Below, one piece after another: positions 24,124 to 33,404 of a stretch of 64,000 nucleotides of DNA. Position 1 is the first letter of the stretch. Each line of letters begins with the position of its first letter. The notes beneath the pieces were generated by a model, which worked only from the letters and a program-made list of their open reading frames with translations, searched no databases and had not been told where the DNA came from. The position numbers and the translations under genes were made by a program. This stretch comes from Ignavibacteria bacterium (lineage in GTDB: Bacteria > Bacteroidota > Ignavibacteria > UBA10030): the NCBI GenBank assembly GCA_016873805.1, contig VGVZ01000004.1:1-64000 (forward strand), read 5' to 3'.

Positions 24124-25587
24124 CTAGTCCTCCCCCTGTGCCTTTGTAAATCCCGATTGGTTCTCAAACGACTGAAGTTTCTCGATATGCATCCAGCGAT
24201 GTTTCGTGGAGACGCGCGTGAGGAGATCGAGAATCTGATCGTCCTTCAGTTCTCCCTGTTCTTCGCGGAGGAAGAAGCGACAGCGATGATGGTCGACGCA
24301 GTCGGTGATCGCTCCGGTCGAAGGGTACACCTTCGTTCCTCGATTTGAGATCATCTTCAGTCTCAACGGCGTCGACGCGCACAGCTCTTCGAGGCTTTTT
24401 CCGAGTGCCTCGGGGAGAAGCGGAGACTCGACAAAAACATCCACGCCCAGAACGCGGCGCACCGACGGTTTGACGAAATCAAGCTCCTTTGTGACCTGCG
24501 GCAGTTTGATCGGTTTGTATTCGCGAACGTGCCACTTCTTCGACTTCTTCCCAAGATTGGCGATGATGGCCTTCGTATAGTCGGTCGTTGATGTGCCCTT
24601 GTCGTACCCCGCCACATCTCCCGTTCTCACCTTCCCTTCTTCCAGCGTCACGAGAAGCGCATGCTCGATGGCGGCTGCCGCTTCGAATTCCCCGAGATGG
24701 CGAAGCATCATGATCGCGGAGCCGAGGAGCGCCGTCGGGTTGATCACATTCTTCCCTGCATACTTCGGTGCAGAGCCATGAACAGCTTCGAAGATTGCAA
24801 CCTCGGTCCCGATGTTTGCCGATGGAGCAAAGCCCAGCCCACCGATCAACGCAGATGTGAGGTCGCTGATGATGTCGCCGTTCATGTTTGTAGTGACGAT
24901 CACGTCAAACTGCTCGGGCCGTTTCACCAGCTGATGGGCGCAGTTGTCGATGATGATGTGCTGCGCTTCGATGTCGGGATACTCCTTGGCGACCGATTCG
25001 AAGGCGCGCTTCAACGCCCCTTCGGTCATCTTCATGATGTTCGACTTGGTTGCGCAGTGGACGCGTTTGCGTCCTTCCGAGCGGGCAAATTCGAATGCGA
25101 AGCGCGCAATTTTTTCTGATCCCTTGTGCGATATCAGCTTCAGGCACTGCGCGACACCGGGTGTCTGCATGTGTTCAATGCCGGCATACAGATCTTCCAC
25201 GTTTTCGCGAACAACCACGAGGTCGATACCGCGACCGGTGTACGGCGTTGTGATACCGGGAAGTTCGCGCGCTGGACGCACATTAGCGTACGTCTCGAAC
25301 AGTTTTCGGAGGGTGACGTTGGCACTTTTCTCTCCGAATCCGACCGGTGTCTCCAATGGTCCCTTGAGTGCAACGCGCGTCTTGTTGATGGACTGAATCG
25401 TCTCGGCTGGAACACCGGATTCCAACCCCTGTCTGAACACGCTCGCTCCTGCATGACGTTCTTCCCACTCGATCGCAACACCGGTCGCTTCGATAATTGT
25501 CCGAGCGGCATTGACGACTTCAGGTCCAATTCCGTCTCCAGGGATCACGGTGACGAGTTTCTTTCCCGATTCTGTTACGTATGGCAT
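24124..25587 (-). CDS. icd: Isocitrate dehydrogenase (NADP type, long form)
   Basis: 487 aa. Oxidises isocitrate to 2-oxoglutarate in the TCA cycle. Motifs: V-I-P-G-D-G-I-G-P-E-V at the N-terminus, V-V-R-E-N-V-E-D-L-Y-A-G-I-E, K-S-N-I-M-K, and the isocitrate/isopropylmalate dehydrogenase signature N-M-N-G-D-I-I-S-D-L-T-S-A-L-I-G-G-L-G-F-A-P-S-A-N-I-G. The extra C-terminal domain of about 140 aa is typical of the long Thermus-like subgroup. Cofactor choice is inferred from that subgroup. Monocistronic. Confidence 0.92.
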   Translation of the reverse strand: MPYVTESGKKLVTVIPGDGIGPEVVNAARTIIEATGVAIEWEERHAGASVFRQGLESGVPAETIQSINKTRVALKGPLETPVGFGEKSANVTLRKLFETYANVRPARELPGITTPYTGRGIDLVVVRENVEDLYAGIEHMQTPGVAQCLKLISHKGSEKIARFAFEFARSEGRKRVHCATKSNIMKMTEGALKRAFESVAKEYPDIEAQHIIIDNCAHQLVKRPEQFDVIVTTNMNGDIISDLTSALIGGLGFAPSANIGTEVAIFEAVHGSAPKYAGKNVINPTALLGSAIMMLRHLGEFEAAAAIEHALLVTLEEGKVRTGDVAGYDKGTSTTDYTKAIIANLGKKSKKWHVREYKPIKLPQVTKELDFVKPSVRRVLGVDVFVESPLLPEALGKSLEELCASTPLRLKMISNRGTKVYPSTGAITDCVDHHRCRFFLREEQGELKDDQILDLLTRVSTKHRWMHIEKLQSFENQSGFTKAQGED

Positions 25588-25983
25588 AGGAGTGTCGTTC
25601 CTGAGTTGTTGATGATTGTCAAGATATCACTTGTTTGCTGTTTAGGATCAGAGGAAAGGAGATCGCAGTGCGCTACGGTCCAGAGTGCGTGACGGGAGAG
25701 TTGGACTGAATCTTGGATGCGATGGCTGGGCCGCGATTCGCGCTCACAAGAGTATCGAGTTTTTGTTTGAAATCCAAAGGAAAGCGGAATACAGGAAAAT
25801 CTGGGAGCGCAATGAGTTGCATTGCCCGACTCTCTGAGGGAAGAACTGTCGATTGAAAGCTCCAGGGGGAACGGAATTCTGTGATACTGAGTCTGAACGT
25901 CGCTTTCTTTTCCCCCTCGTTTTAACCAAATTCGACCTCGAACGTATCATTCTTAGAGTCCCGGACCCGGATACCACCCCTGC
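25588..25983. other. Intergenic region, nothing identified
   Basis: 396 bp between divergent icd and the ECF sigma gene. I see no coding stretch, repeat or RNA. Promoters for both flanking genes must lie here, but no box pair is convincing. Confidence 0.4.
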
Positions 25984-26559
25984 ATGACGGATTCCACGCG
26001 CGAAACGATCGTTAGATGCCAGCAAGGAGATCTGACAGCGTTTGATGAGCTGGTTAGAAGCCATCAGGCGTACGCGTTCGGGCTCGCGTTGCGGCTTCTT
26101 CATAATGAGATCGAAGCCGAGGATGTCACGCAAGAAGCGTTCGTCAAGGCGTGGAGGCATATCGATCGGTTCGATCCCAATCGCAAATTCACGACATGGC
26201 TCTACAAGATCGTCGTGAATCTCTGTCTCGATATGATTCGGGCAAGAAAGAACGCGCGACGCCTCTTCTCGCCGATTGAGACAATCCCGACCAATCTGGA
26301 GCCGACAGATCGCAATGATCCGATGGAGTCTCAATCAAACTGGGAGCTGTGCCAACTCATCAGGGACATCACGGCTGATCTCGCGGTCACTCAGCGGCTT
26401 GTCTTCACATTGCGTGATCTTGAGAATCTTTCGATTCAGGAAGTGTGCGAGATTACCGGCCTCTCTGTGGCGAGTGTAAAGACGAATCTTCATTACGCGC
26501 GAAAGAATATCCGTGCAGTTCTGGCAACACGATATGACGTGAGGGAACGATTGCCATGA
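25984..26559 (+). CDS. ECF-type RNA polymerase sigma factor
   Basis: 191 aa. Region 2 shows F-D-E-L-V-R-S-H-Q-A-Y-A-F-G-L-A-L-R-L-L, then A-E-D-V-T-Q-E-A-F-V-K-A-W and F-T-T-W-L-Y-K-I-V-V-N-L; region 4 shows V-F-T-L-R-D-L-E-N-L-S-I-Q-E-V-C-E-I-T-G-L-S-V-A-S-V-K. No regions 1 or 3, so it is group 4. The stop overlaps the start of the zinc-finger anti-sigma gene (ATGA, 26556-26559). It probably controls an envelope response together with that gene and the lipoprotein downstream. Confidence 0.92.
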   Translation: MTDSTRETIVRCQQGDLTAFDELVRSHQAYAFGLALRLLHNEIEAEDVTQEAFVKAWRHIDRFDPNRKFTTWLYKIVVNLCLDMIRARKNARRLFSPIETIPTNLEPTDRNDPMESQSNWELCQLIRDITADLAVTQRLVFTLRDLENLSIQEVCEITGLSVASVKTNLHYARKNIRAVLATRYDVRERLP

Positions 26560-27269
26560 AGTGTCACCGGTACAAACAGCTGATTCACCTGAACCGTGAA
26601 GGTGAGCGATCCATCGCGGAAGCGGAAGACCTCCGTCAGCACCTTGAAACATGCGCTTCATGCAGAGAAGAATTGCAGCGCATGGAGAAGGTCGAGTCGT
26701 CTTATCAGACGTTTCGGCAGCTTGCCCCGGAACTGTCTAATCCGAACCGTATTGCGCGCAACATCAGAGACCGGATTGCAGGAGAAGGTCGTAGTCGCGA
26801 TCAGGAGCGGATCGCCAAAGCATTCGAGCTGCTGGCTCGCGTGTCGCTGGCCCCGTCGTTCCGCTACGTGACGGCTCTCTTCCTCTGTGTTGCACTGGGG
26901 TTCTTTCTTGTTGAGAGTGCATCGTTTGTTATCGATGTACAGAGGCTCGAAGAAAGAATGGGGCACTTCGGCGCAGCGCGTGTCGCGATCGACGCAAGGT
27001 ATTCTCTCGCTCTGGACCAGGCAAGCCGATACGCGGACGAGAACCAACTTTCGATTCTTCGGTCCCAATTCGGAGTTCGGATCGAGAACGGGAGGCTCGC
27101 AATGGGCAAGCTCGGGTTCACCGCGCTCTCTCAGTCACTTGAGCGATCAATTCCGCGAGCGTTCATAATGGCTGGTCCGAATCGCGCCGACCTCGAGCGG
27201 CTCTACTCTGCAGCCACACTGATCAAACCGCACGCGGTCGTTTCAATCACTCCAAGGCCAGAAAGGTGA
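26556..27269 (+). CDS. Anti-sigma factor with N-terminal zinc finger
   Basis: 237 aa. The N-terminal anti-sigma domain contains H-L-E-T-C-A-S-C (H-x3-C-x2-C), with an upstream Cys3 as fourth ligand. One membrane helix lies at about residues 107-127 (Y-V-T-A-L-F-L-C-V-A-L-G-F-F-L-V-E) and a periplasmic domain of about 110 aa follows. It should hold the sigma factor at the membrane until the periplasmic part receives a signal. Coupled to the sigma gene by ATGA and to the lipoprotein gene by a few bases. Confidence 0.88.
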   Translation: MKCHRYKQLIHLNREGERSIAEAEDLRQHLETCASCREELQRMEKVESSYQTFRQLAPELSNPNRIARNIRDRIAGEGRSRDQERIAKAFELLARVSLAPSFRYVTALFLCVALGFFLVESASFVIDVQRLEERMGHFGAARVAIDARYSLALDQASRYADENQLSILRSQFGVRIENGRLAMGKLGFTALSQSLERSIPRAFIMAGPNRADLERLYSAATLIKPHAVVSITPRPER

Positions 27270-27274
27270 ATGTC

Positions 27275-28336
27275 ATGCCGATCTTCATACGTCATTGTCT
27301 CAGTGTCTCAATTGTCCTCTTCCTGCTGGCAGTCCCAGGGTGTCTCGAAATCGTCAGCACGACCCGCGTCAACAACGACGGATCGCTGGAACGAACAATA
27401 GAGATCACGGGTGATTCCTTGGCGATCTTCAATTCCATTGTTCCGCTCCCTCTCGACTCGGTGTGGAATGTCAACAAAACGTACAATGGCAGGAGATCGC
27501 TCCTCACCGCGACGAGGAGATTCGAAAACGCCCAGGAGATGACGCTCGCACTCAGAGGAGAACCTGGGAAATCGATCACGTTTAGTCCGCACTATGAAAA
27601 GACATCGCTCTGGTTTTTCACGAAGCATCGGTGCACTGAAACGCTCAGGAGGTTTAACCAGATCGATGCCGTGCCCATACACGATTATCTCTCGAACGAA
27701 GAAATTGAGTTACTGGTACGACGAGGCTTGAAGAAAGATACGATCAGCTCACGCGCGGACTCATTGATGCTGGAGGACATCTCCAATCGGACAGAGGAAT
27801 GGGATGCGCGTAACTCGTTCGAGGCATACTATGCCGAGGTTCAGAAAGGGGCAAACATGCTCGGCGATCCGACTCTCACGGATGCCGATCTCGCAAGTCG
27901 GAAAGAGGAGTTGTATCGGAACACAAAGAAGCTCATATCGGATGGCAATATCGATACGCTGAAGTATCTCTTTCGGAGTATTCTGAAGAATTCCAACATC
28001 GTGCAAGCGGTCGAGCTGAATGAGGAAGGCATACAAGACTTCAAAAAGAAGCGGCAATTCACCAATGACATAGGAGTTCATACGTTCAAAACGCGCGTCG
28101 CCATGCCGGGACTGATTTCGAAAACAAATGCTCCGAGCATCGAAGGAAATGTCGCGATCTGGGAAGACTACATCGTGATTGGGTACTTCATGGATTATGA
28201 AATGCTGGTGGAGTCGAGAGAGATAAACTGGTGGGCGATTGTTCTCACGGGTATTGTGGCAGGGGGGCTAGGGATCGTGTATGTCGTCGGGCTCTTGTTC
28301 CGGTGGAGATCCGCAACGCGCCGTGCTGAAGTCTAA
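27275..28336 (+). CDS. Lipoprotein with C-terminal membrane helix, third gene of the sigma operon
   Basis: 353 aa from ATG 27275 (AAAGG eight bases upstream; a GTG at 27266 overlaps the previous stop). The signal sequence ends in a lipobox L-A-V-P-G-C. The following region contains T-T-R-V-N-N-D-G-S-L-E-R-T-I-E-I-T-G-D. A second hydrophobic helix (I-V-L-T-G-I-V-A-G-G-L-G-I-V-Y-V-V-G-L-L-F) sits just before a basic tail at the C-terminus. Lipid anchor plus a C-terminal transmembrane helix is unusual. Its genetic coupling suggests a sensor or regulator for the anti-sigma factor (inference). Family not recognised. Confidence 0.8.
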   Translation: MPIFIRHCLSVSIVLFLLAVPGCLEIVSTTRVNNDGSLERTIEITGDSLAIFNSIVPLPLDSVWNVNKTYNGRRSLLTATRRFENAQEMTLALRGEPGKSITFSPHYEKTSLWFFTKHRCTETLRRFNQIDAVPIHDYLSNEEIELLVRRGLKKDTISSRADSLMLEDISNRTEEWDARNSFEAYYAEVQKGANMLGDPTLTDADLASRKEELYRNTKKLISDGNIDTLKYLFRSILKNSNIVQAVELNEEGIQDFKKKRQFTNDIGVHTFKTRVAMPGLISKTNAPSIEGNVAIWEDYIVIGYFMDYEMLVESREINWWAIVLTGIVAGGLGIVYVVGLLFRWRSATRRAEV

Positions 28337-28614
28337 TCGGTCAGGCGGTGAGATTGAGAGGGAATGAAAGGAATCTTGTTCCCGGGGCGTAGGGCGGCCC
28401 GGACAAACTTCGTACTACTGGCCGACGAGAGGCTCCCGTAGTCGATGTTGGCGACAATGAAAAATCCGAAAGACCTCTGCGCGGGGGAGTGGAAGCTTCA
28501 TTGAGGTCTTGAAGAGATGATTCACGCGCCCTGCCCCTCCTTCACTCAAAACGAAAAGAGGCTGTCCCCTTTGTTATTCTGAGTCCCGACGTGACTCTTC
28601 GACTTCGCTCAGGG
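28337..28614. other. Convergent intergenic region with two inverted repeats
   Basis: 278 bp between the lipoprotein gene and ahcY. AAGACCTC (28470-28477) pairs with GAGGTCTT (28503-28510). CGTGAC (28590-28595) pairs with GTCACG (28614-28619), with further CT/AG pairing inside; this second hairpin overlaps the ahcY stop codon (28615-28617, minus). The CTTCGACTTCGCTCAGG stretch in its loop resembles intergenic repeats seen in many genomes. No coding potential seen. Confidence 0.45.
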
Positions 28615-29895
28615 TCACGTGCCGGCTGAATAATCAGTCATGTACGTGATCTGATCCGACGTGAGCTTGTCGATACTCAATCCCATCGTCTGCAGCTTCA
28701 GGCGGGCAATTTCCTGATCCTGCTCGACCGGGATGTCGTACACCTTGTTCTCCAACAGCTGTCCCTTCTTGTGAAGCTCGACCAATCGAAGTTGAGACAT
28801 GAACTGATTGGCGAACGACATGTCCATCACTTCCGACGGATGTCCTTCCGCCGCCGCGAGGTTCACAAGTCGCCCCTGGGCCAGAAGATAGATCCGTCTG
28901 CCGCCCGAAAGCGTGTACTCCTCGTTGTTCGCGCGAACCGTTCGTACACTCTTCGCGCGCTTCTTCAAATCCCCGATATTCACCTCGCAATCATAATGAC
29001 CGGTATTGCAGACGATCGCGCCGTCCTTCATCGACTTGAAGTGGCGATCGACGATGACATCTTTCACACCGGTTGCCGTGACGAACACATCACCGATCTT
29101 TGCCGCGTCGTTCATCGACATCACCTGAAAACCCTCAAGGGAGGCCTTGAGTGCAGCCGTCGGCTTCACCTCGGTGACAATCACGTTCGCTCCCAATCCC
29201 TTGGCCCGAAGGGCCACACCACGACCGCAGTGCCCGAATCCGGCAACAACCACATTCTTGCCCGCAAGGAGAACGCTCGTGGCGCGGAGAATACCGTCGA
29301 GCGTTGATTGTCCCGTTCCGAAAACGTTGTCGAAATCCCACTTCGTCTCCGCATCGTTGACGGCAATGACAGGATACTTCAACGCACCGTCCTGAGCCAT
29401 GGCCCGGAGACGCTGGACGCCGGTCGTTGTTTCTTCGGTTCCTCCGATGATTGTCGTTCCGGCCATCTCCGGATACTTGTTGTGCACCGTGAAGATCAAG
29501 TCTGCACCGTCGTCAAGGGTCAGATTGGGTTTGATCTTCAGCGTTTCCTCGATGCACCAGTAGAATTCCTTGACGTTCATCCCATGCCAGGCGAAGATAG
29601 AAACGCCGTCGTCGGCAATCGCTGCGGCGATGTCATCCTGGGTGGAAAGGGGATTACATCCGCTCCAGCTCACCTGCGCGCCCGCGTCAACGAACGTTCG
29701 GACGAGAACAGCCGTCTCCTTTGTGACATGAAGGCATCCGGCGATCCGGTATCCTTTGAGAGGTTTCGTTTTCCGGTACTTCTCCCGCAGAGCCATCAAC
29801 ACCGGCATGCGCGATTCTGCCCACTCAACCTTGAGTCGACCTCCCTTCGCGAGAGAGAGATCTTTGACTTTGTAGACACCCTTTTTCTCGTTCAT
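28615..29895 (-). CDS. ahcY: Adenosylhomocysteinase
   Basis: 426 aa. Splits S-adenosylhomocysteine into adenosine and homocysteine, clearing the product of methylation. Motifs: D-A-G-A-Q-V-S-W-S-G-C-N-P-L-S-T-Q-D, the NAD-binding G-F-G-H-C-G-R-G, and C-N-T-G-H-Y-D-C-E, ending near M-T-D-Y. The start at 29895 has AAGGAG four bases upstream; the open frame to 30087 is not used. It follows metK on the same strand by 52 bases, so SAM synthesis and SAH removal are co-transcribed. Confidence 0.95.
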   Translation of the reverse strand: MNEKKGVYKVKDLSLAKGGRLKVEWAESRMPVLMALREKYRKTKPLKGYRIAGCLHVTKETAVLVRTFVDAGAQVSWSGCNPLSTQDDIAAAIADDGVSIFAWHGMNVKEFYWCIEETLKIKPNLTLDDGADLIFTVHNKYPEMAGTTIIGGTEETTTGVQRLRAMAQDGALKYPVIAVNDAETKWDFDNVFGTGQSTLDGILRATSVLLAGKNVVVAGFGHCGRGVALRAKGLGANVIVTEVKPTAALKASLEGFQVMSMNDAAKIGDVFVTATGVKDVIVDRHFKSMKDGAIVCNTGHYDCEVNIGDLKKRAKSVRTVRANNEEYTLSGGRRIYLLAQGRLVNLAAAEGHPSEVMDMSFANQFMSQLRLVELHKKGQLLENKVYDIPVEQDQEIARLKLQTMGLSIDKLTSDQITYMTDYSAGT

Positions 29896-29947
29896 GTACT
29901 CCTTCTTCTCATTGTCTCTAATGGATTCTGATGGCGCTTTCTTTGCA

Positions 29948-31090
29948 CTATTTGGCAACCCTTCGTAGCAACTTGACCAAGTCTGTTTGCTCCCACGTGA
30001 AGCCGTTTTCGGATCGTCCAAAATGGCCGTACGCCGCGGTCTCACGATAGATCGGTCGCAGAAGATTGAGTCGCTTGATGATGCCACGCGGGGTCATATC
30101 GATTTCTTTTTTCAAGATATTTCCGAGTTCGTGATCGGGTAGGACGCCGGTTCCAAACGTGTGAACATGAATGGAGACCGGCTCAGCCACTCCAATCGCG
30201 TACGCGACCTGAAGCAAGCATTCGGTGGCCAATCCTGCCGCCACGACATTCTTTGCGATATGACGAGCCGCATAGGTCGCACTGCGATCGACCTTTGTCG
30301 GATCTTTTCCCGAGAATGCTCCACCGCCGTGCGGAGCGCGGCCGCCGTACGTATCAACGATGATCTTCCGTCCCGTAAGACCGCTGTCGCCGTGAGGCCC
30401 GCCGATCTCAAACCGACCGGTCGGGTTGATAAAGTATTTCGTCTTTCCGTCGATGAGTTCTGTCGGGATTACCGACTTCACGACGTGTTCAATCACATCT
30501 TCCCGGATCCGCTTCTGCGGAATGTCGCCATCGTGTTGTGTGGAGATGACGACGGTATCAACGCGAATCGGTTTGCGTCCATCGTACTCGACGGTGACCT
30601 GTGATTTCGCATCGGGGCGAAGATACGGTATCAGCTTGGGTTCCTTCTTTCGAACGTGTGCCAACCGGCGAACAAGCCGGTGCGCGTACATAATCGGCAT
30701 TGGCATGAGCTCAGCGGTTTCCGACGTCGCGTATCCAAACATCAATCCCTGATCACCGGCCCCGCCCGTATTGACGCCGCGGGCGATATCAGGTGACTGC
30801 GAATGAATCGTGGAGATGACGGAACACGAATCGGCATCGAATCGGTACTCGGAGCGCGTATAACCGATCTCCCGAATCACCGATCGAACGATGTCCTGGA
30901 CTTCGATGTACCCTTTTGTGGTGATTTCTCCGCCGACGAGAACGAGTCCGGTCGAGACAAACGTCTCACACGCGACGCGCGAATGCCGGTCCTGCGCCAG
31001 CAAAGCATCGAGGACGGCATCCGAAATTTGGTCGCAAATCTTGTCCGGATGGCCTTCAGAAACCGATTCGGATGTAAAGAGATAGCGCAT
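29948..31090 (-). CDS. metK: S-adenosylmethionine synthetase
   Basis: 380 aa. Makes SAM from methionine and ATP. Family motifs: [17 protein letters not shown] at the N-terminus, [12 protein letters not shown] and [16 protein letters not shown]. Start at 31090; the upstream frame to 31129 is not family-like. It lies between the nucleotidyltransferase gene (63 bases upstream) and ahcY, too close for a SAM-I riboswitch, so regulation must come from the promoter at 32169-32197 or be internal. Confidence 0.95.
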   Translation of the reverse strand: MRYLFTSESVSEGHPDKICDQISDAVLDALLAQDRHSRVACETFVSTGLVLVGGEITTKGYIEVQDIVRSVIREIGYTRSEYRFDADSCSVISTIHSQSPDIARGVNTGGAGDQGLMFGYATSETAELMPMPIMYAHRLVRRLAHVRKKEPKLIPYLRPDAKSQVTVEYDGRKPIRVDTVVISTQHDGDIPQKRIREDVIEHVVKSVIPTELIDGKTKYFINPTGRFEIGGPHGDSGLTGRKIIVDTYGGRAPHGGGAFSGKDPTKVDRSATYAARHIAKNVVAAGLATECLLQVAYAIGVAEPVSIHVHTFGTGVLPDHELGNILKKEIDMTPRGIIKRLNLLRPIYRETAAYGHFGRSENGFTWEQTDLVKLLRRVAK

Positions 31091-31153
31091 AGTGCGACTC
31101 CGCGAATGGTGCAATGATTGGATGTGCACGGCCGGAGGATACAGGCGAGGTAA

Positions 31154-32128
31154 TCAGTAGAATTCGAGTTCTGAAGAATCCCCGATGTTGATTCGTTTGA
31201 AACTTCCTGTGACGTGAGCGTTGCTTCCAACGATCGAGTCTTCCAACAACGCGTTGGTGATCCGTGCTCCTTCATTGATAATCGAATTTCGGATAATCGA
31301 GTTCTCGATAACGGCGTCATCGGCAACGGTGGCGTATGGTCCAAGCACCGAGTTCACCACCGACGCTTTCGGCGAGATATAGACGGGAGGTTGTGCAACG
31401 ACTCCAGCCGGGGTCGTCGGCGTCGGCATGCTGTCGAGGAGAATGTGATTGGTGGAGAGCAGCGTCTCGGGTTTCCCGCAATCATACCATCCTTCAACCG
31501 GAAAGGTGGTCATCTTTTCGCCCCGATCGATCATCATCTGGAGAGCGTCGGTGAGCTGGAACTCACCCTTCGTCCGGTAATTGCTCTTCACCATTTCCCG
31601 CAGCGCGTCAACAAGGTTGTGCGGCCGTTGAATGTAGTACAGTCCCACGACGGCGAGATTGCTCTTCGGATGTTCCGGCTTTTCCACCAGTCTCGTGATG
31701 TATCCGTTGCTTACCTCGGCTACGCCAAATCTTCGCGGATCTTCGACTTCTTTCACACCGAGTACGGTATCCCGGCTATCCATCATCTTCTTCAAGTCAA
31801 CGTCAAAAACCGTATCGCCCAAAATGATCAGAATCGGTGATCGGGAAAAGGTATGTCGCGACAGGTAGATCGCGTGGCCTAGTCCCAGCCGCTCTTCCTG
31901 TTCGACAAAATCAACTTTGATCGGATAGTTCTTGAGAATGTACTCTTTGATGCGATCTCCAAAATATCCGATCACGATCGTCGCTTCGTCGAAGCCGTTC
32001 TCAATAATCTTGTCCATGATGTGGCCGATGATCGGCTTTCCAGCCACATTGAGGAGAACCTTGGGGGCGGTGTAGGTATGCGGCCTCAGCCGGCTGCCGA
32101 CCCCTGCGACTGGAATGATAGCTCTCAT
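31154..32128 (-). CDS. Sugar-phosphate nucleotidyltransferase with left-handed beta-helix tail
   Basis: 324 aa. N-terminal nucleotidyltransferase: M-R-A-I-I-P-V-A-G-V-G-S-R-L-R-P-H-T-Y-T, then P-K-V-L-L-N-V-A-G-K-P, G-D-T-V-F-D-V and V-E-K-P. The last 80 residues are hexapeptide repeats (I-E-N-S-I-I-R-N-S-I-I, G-A-R-I-T-N-A-L-L-E-D-S-I-V-G). This is the long glucose-1-phosphate thymidylyl/uridylyltransferase form, similar to archaeal GlmU/RmlA-like enzymes. Sugar specificity is not readable. First gene of the metK-ahcY transcript. Confidence 0.85.
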   Translation of the reverse strand: MRAIIPVAGVGSRLRPHTYTAPKVLLNVAGKPIIGHIMDKIIENGFDEATIVIGYFGDRIKEYILKNYPIKVDFVEQEERLGLGHAIYLSRHTFSRSPILIILGDTVFDVDLKKMMDSRDTVLGVKEVEDPRRFGVAEVSNGYITRLVEKPEHPKSNLAVVGLYYIQRPHNLVDALREMVKSNYRTKGEFQLTDALQMMIDRGEKMTTFPVEGWYDCGKPETLLSTNHILLDSMPTPTTPAGVVAQPPVYISPKASVVNSVLGPYATVADDAVIENSIIRNSIINEGARITNALLEDSIVGSNAHVTGSFKRINIGDSSELEFY

Positions 32129-32168
32129 AGTTCCGAGGATCTTCGATCGTGGTGAGCGAAACGCCACC

Positions 32169-32197
32169 AAGATACTGAAGATTTCAGTCACATCCAA
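32169..32197 (-). promoter_or_regulatory. Promoter of the nucleotidyltransferase-metK-ahcY operon
   Basis: On the minus strand: TTGGAT (plus 32192-32197), 17-base spacer, TATCTT (plus 32169-32174), 40 bases before the start codon at 32128. Good sigma-70-type spacing. Confidence 0.55.
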
Positions 32198-32274
32198 AAA
32201 TGATCTGTGAGAGCAAATGGAGCCAGCGTCGATGGGTGCGCGAGTTCTGTACGCGTGAACCAAAATGCGTTATC

Positions 32275-32303
32275 TTGATTCTCCCTGCCCATTTCAGTAT
32301 AAT
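32275..32303 (+). promoter_or_regulatory. Promoter of the IPP isomerase-polyprenyl synthase operon
   Basis: TTGATT (32275-32280), 17-base spacer, perfect TATAAT (32298-32303), 27 bases before ATG 32331. The predicted transcript would have a leader of about 20 bases. Best sigma-70 match in the window. Confidence 0.7.
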
Positions 32304-32330
32304 GACTTGAAACGTGATCAACAGCAGACA

Positions 32331-33404
32331 ATGAAATCGACGCAGACGAGCTCGCGGAAAAAGGAGCATGTCGATATAACCGTATCTCGGGACGTTTCAT
32401 TTCACTCCAAGACCGCCGGGTTCGAGAAGTGGGACTTTGTCCACAATGCTCTGCCCGAACTCAATCTTTCCGAGGTCGATTGTTCCACGCATTTTCTCGG
32501 GAAACAAGTTTCTCTTCCCCTCCTCGTCTCCAGCATGACAGGCGGCTACGGGGAAGCGCTGCGCATCAATCGACAGCTCGCGGAAGTGTGTGAGGAGATG
32601 CGATTGGGACTTGGAGTCGGGAGCCAGCGCCAGGCACTCGAGGAGACGCGATTTCACCGGTCATTCAGCGTCGTTCGTGAAGCGGCGCCGTCAATCCCCA
32701 TCTTTGGAAATATCGGCAGTGCGGAGGTCGCTCGCATGCGCGAGATATCTCCGATCAAACGACTTGTCGAAATGATCAACGCCGATGGGTTTGCCGTCCA
32801 TCTGAATCCTCTGCAGGAATTCCTCCAGCCCGAGGGGAATACTGACTTCAGAGGGGTGTTGGAGGGAATCGGGAGATTGGTGCGGGAGCTTGGCGTTCCC
32901 ATCATTGTGAAAGAGATCGGCGCCGGAATCAGCGCGGGCGTCGCCCGGAAGCTTGTGGATGAAGGGGTGAAAATCATTGATGTCGCCGGGGCGGGTGGCA
33001 CGAGTTGGGCCGGAGTCGAAATTGTCCGCCGAACCGGTGCACAAGGCCGGAAGGCGCGGACAGCACGCGGGAAGACAAGCGCCGCATCCGTTTTTTGGGA
33101 GTGGGGAATTCCGACGGTCGAGGCCCTCATGGATATTGCTCCGATCAAGAAAGATATTCCCGAGCTTCGCGTTGTCGCCTCCGGAGGAATCACAAGCGGA
33201 ATCGACATCGCGAAATCGATTGCACTGGGAGCGGATCTCGCGGGATCTGCCCGGCCTTTGATCCAGGCACTCCGGCAAGGGGGAACGAATCGATTGAAGA
33301 GGCTCATTGAAGAATGGAAGTGGCAACTCAGGGGAGTCATGTTTTTGACCGGATCACGAACGGTTGGTGATCTTCAATCTCAGCCCTTACGAAGGCAAAC
33401 ATGA
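32331..33404 (+). CDS. fni: Isopentenyl-diphosphate isomerase, type 2
   Basis: 357 aa FMN-dependent enzyme interconverting IPP and DMAPP. Motifs: R-K-K-E-H-V-D-I near the N-terminus, P-L-L-V-S-S-M-T-G-G-Y-G, L-G-V-G-S-Q-R-Q-A-L-E, H-L-N-P-L-Q-E, V-K-E-I-G-A-G-I-S and V-A-G-A-G-G-T-S-W-A-G-V-E. ATG 32331 follows the promoter directly. The stop overlaps the ATG of the polyprenyl synthase (33401-33404), so the two isoprenoid steps are translationally coupled. Confidence 0.93.
   Translation: MKSTQTSSRKKEHVDITVSRDVSFHSKTAGFEKWDFVHNALPELNLSEVDCSTHFLGKQVSLPLLVSSMTGGYGEALRINRQLAEVCEEMRLGLGVGSQRQALEETRFHRSFSVVREAAPSIPIFGNIGSAEVARMREISPIKRLVEMINADGFAVHLNPLQEFLQPEGNTDFRGVLEGIGRLVRELGVPIIVKEIGAGISAGVARKLVDEGVKIIDVAGAGGTSWAGVEIVRRTGAQGRKARTARGKTSAASVFWEWGIPTVEALMDIAPIKKDIPELRVVASGGITSGIDIAKSIALGADLAGSARPLIQALRQGGTNRLKRLIEEWKWQLRGVMFLTGSRTVGDLQSQPLRRQT

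Noticed and set aside
31091-31153. Possible SAM riboswitch before metK
   Set aside because: The gap is only 63 bases and lies within an operon; no SAM riboswitch fold fits.
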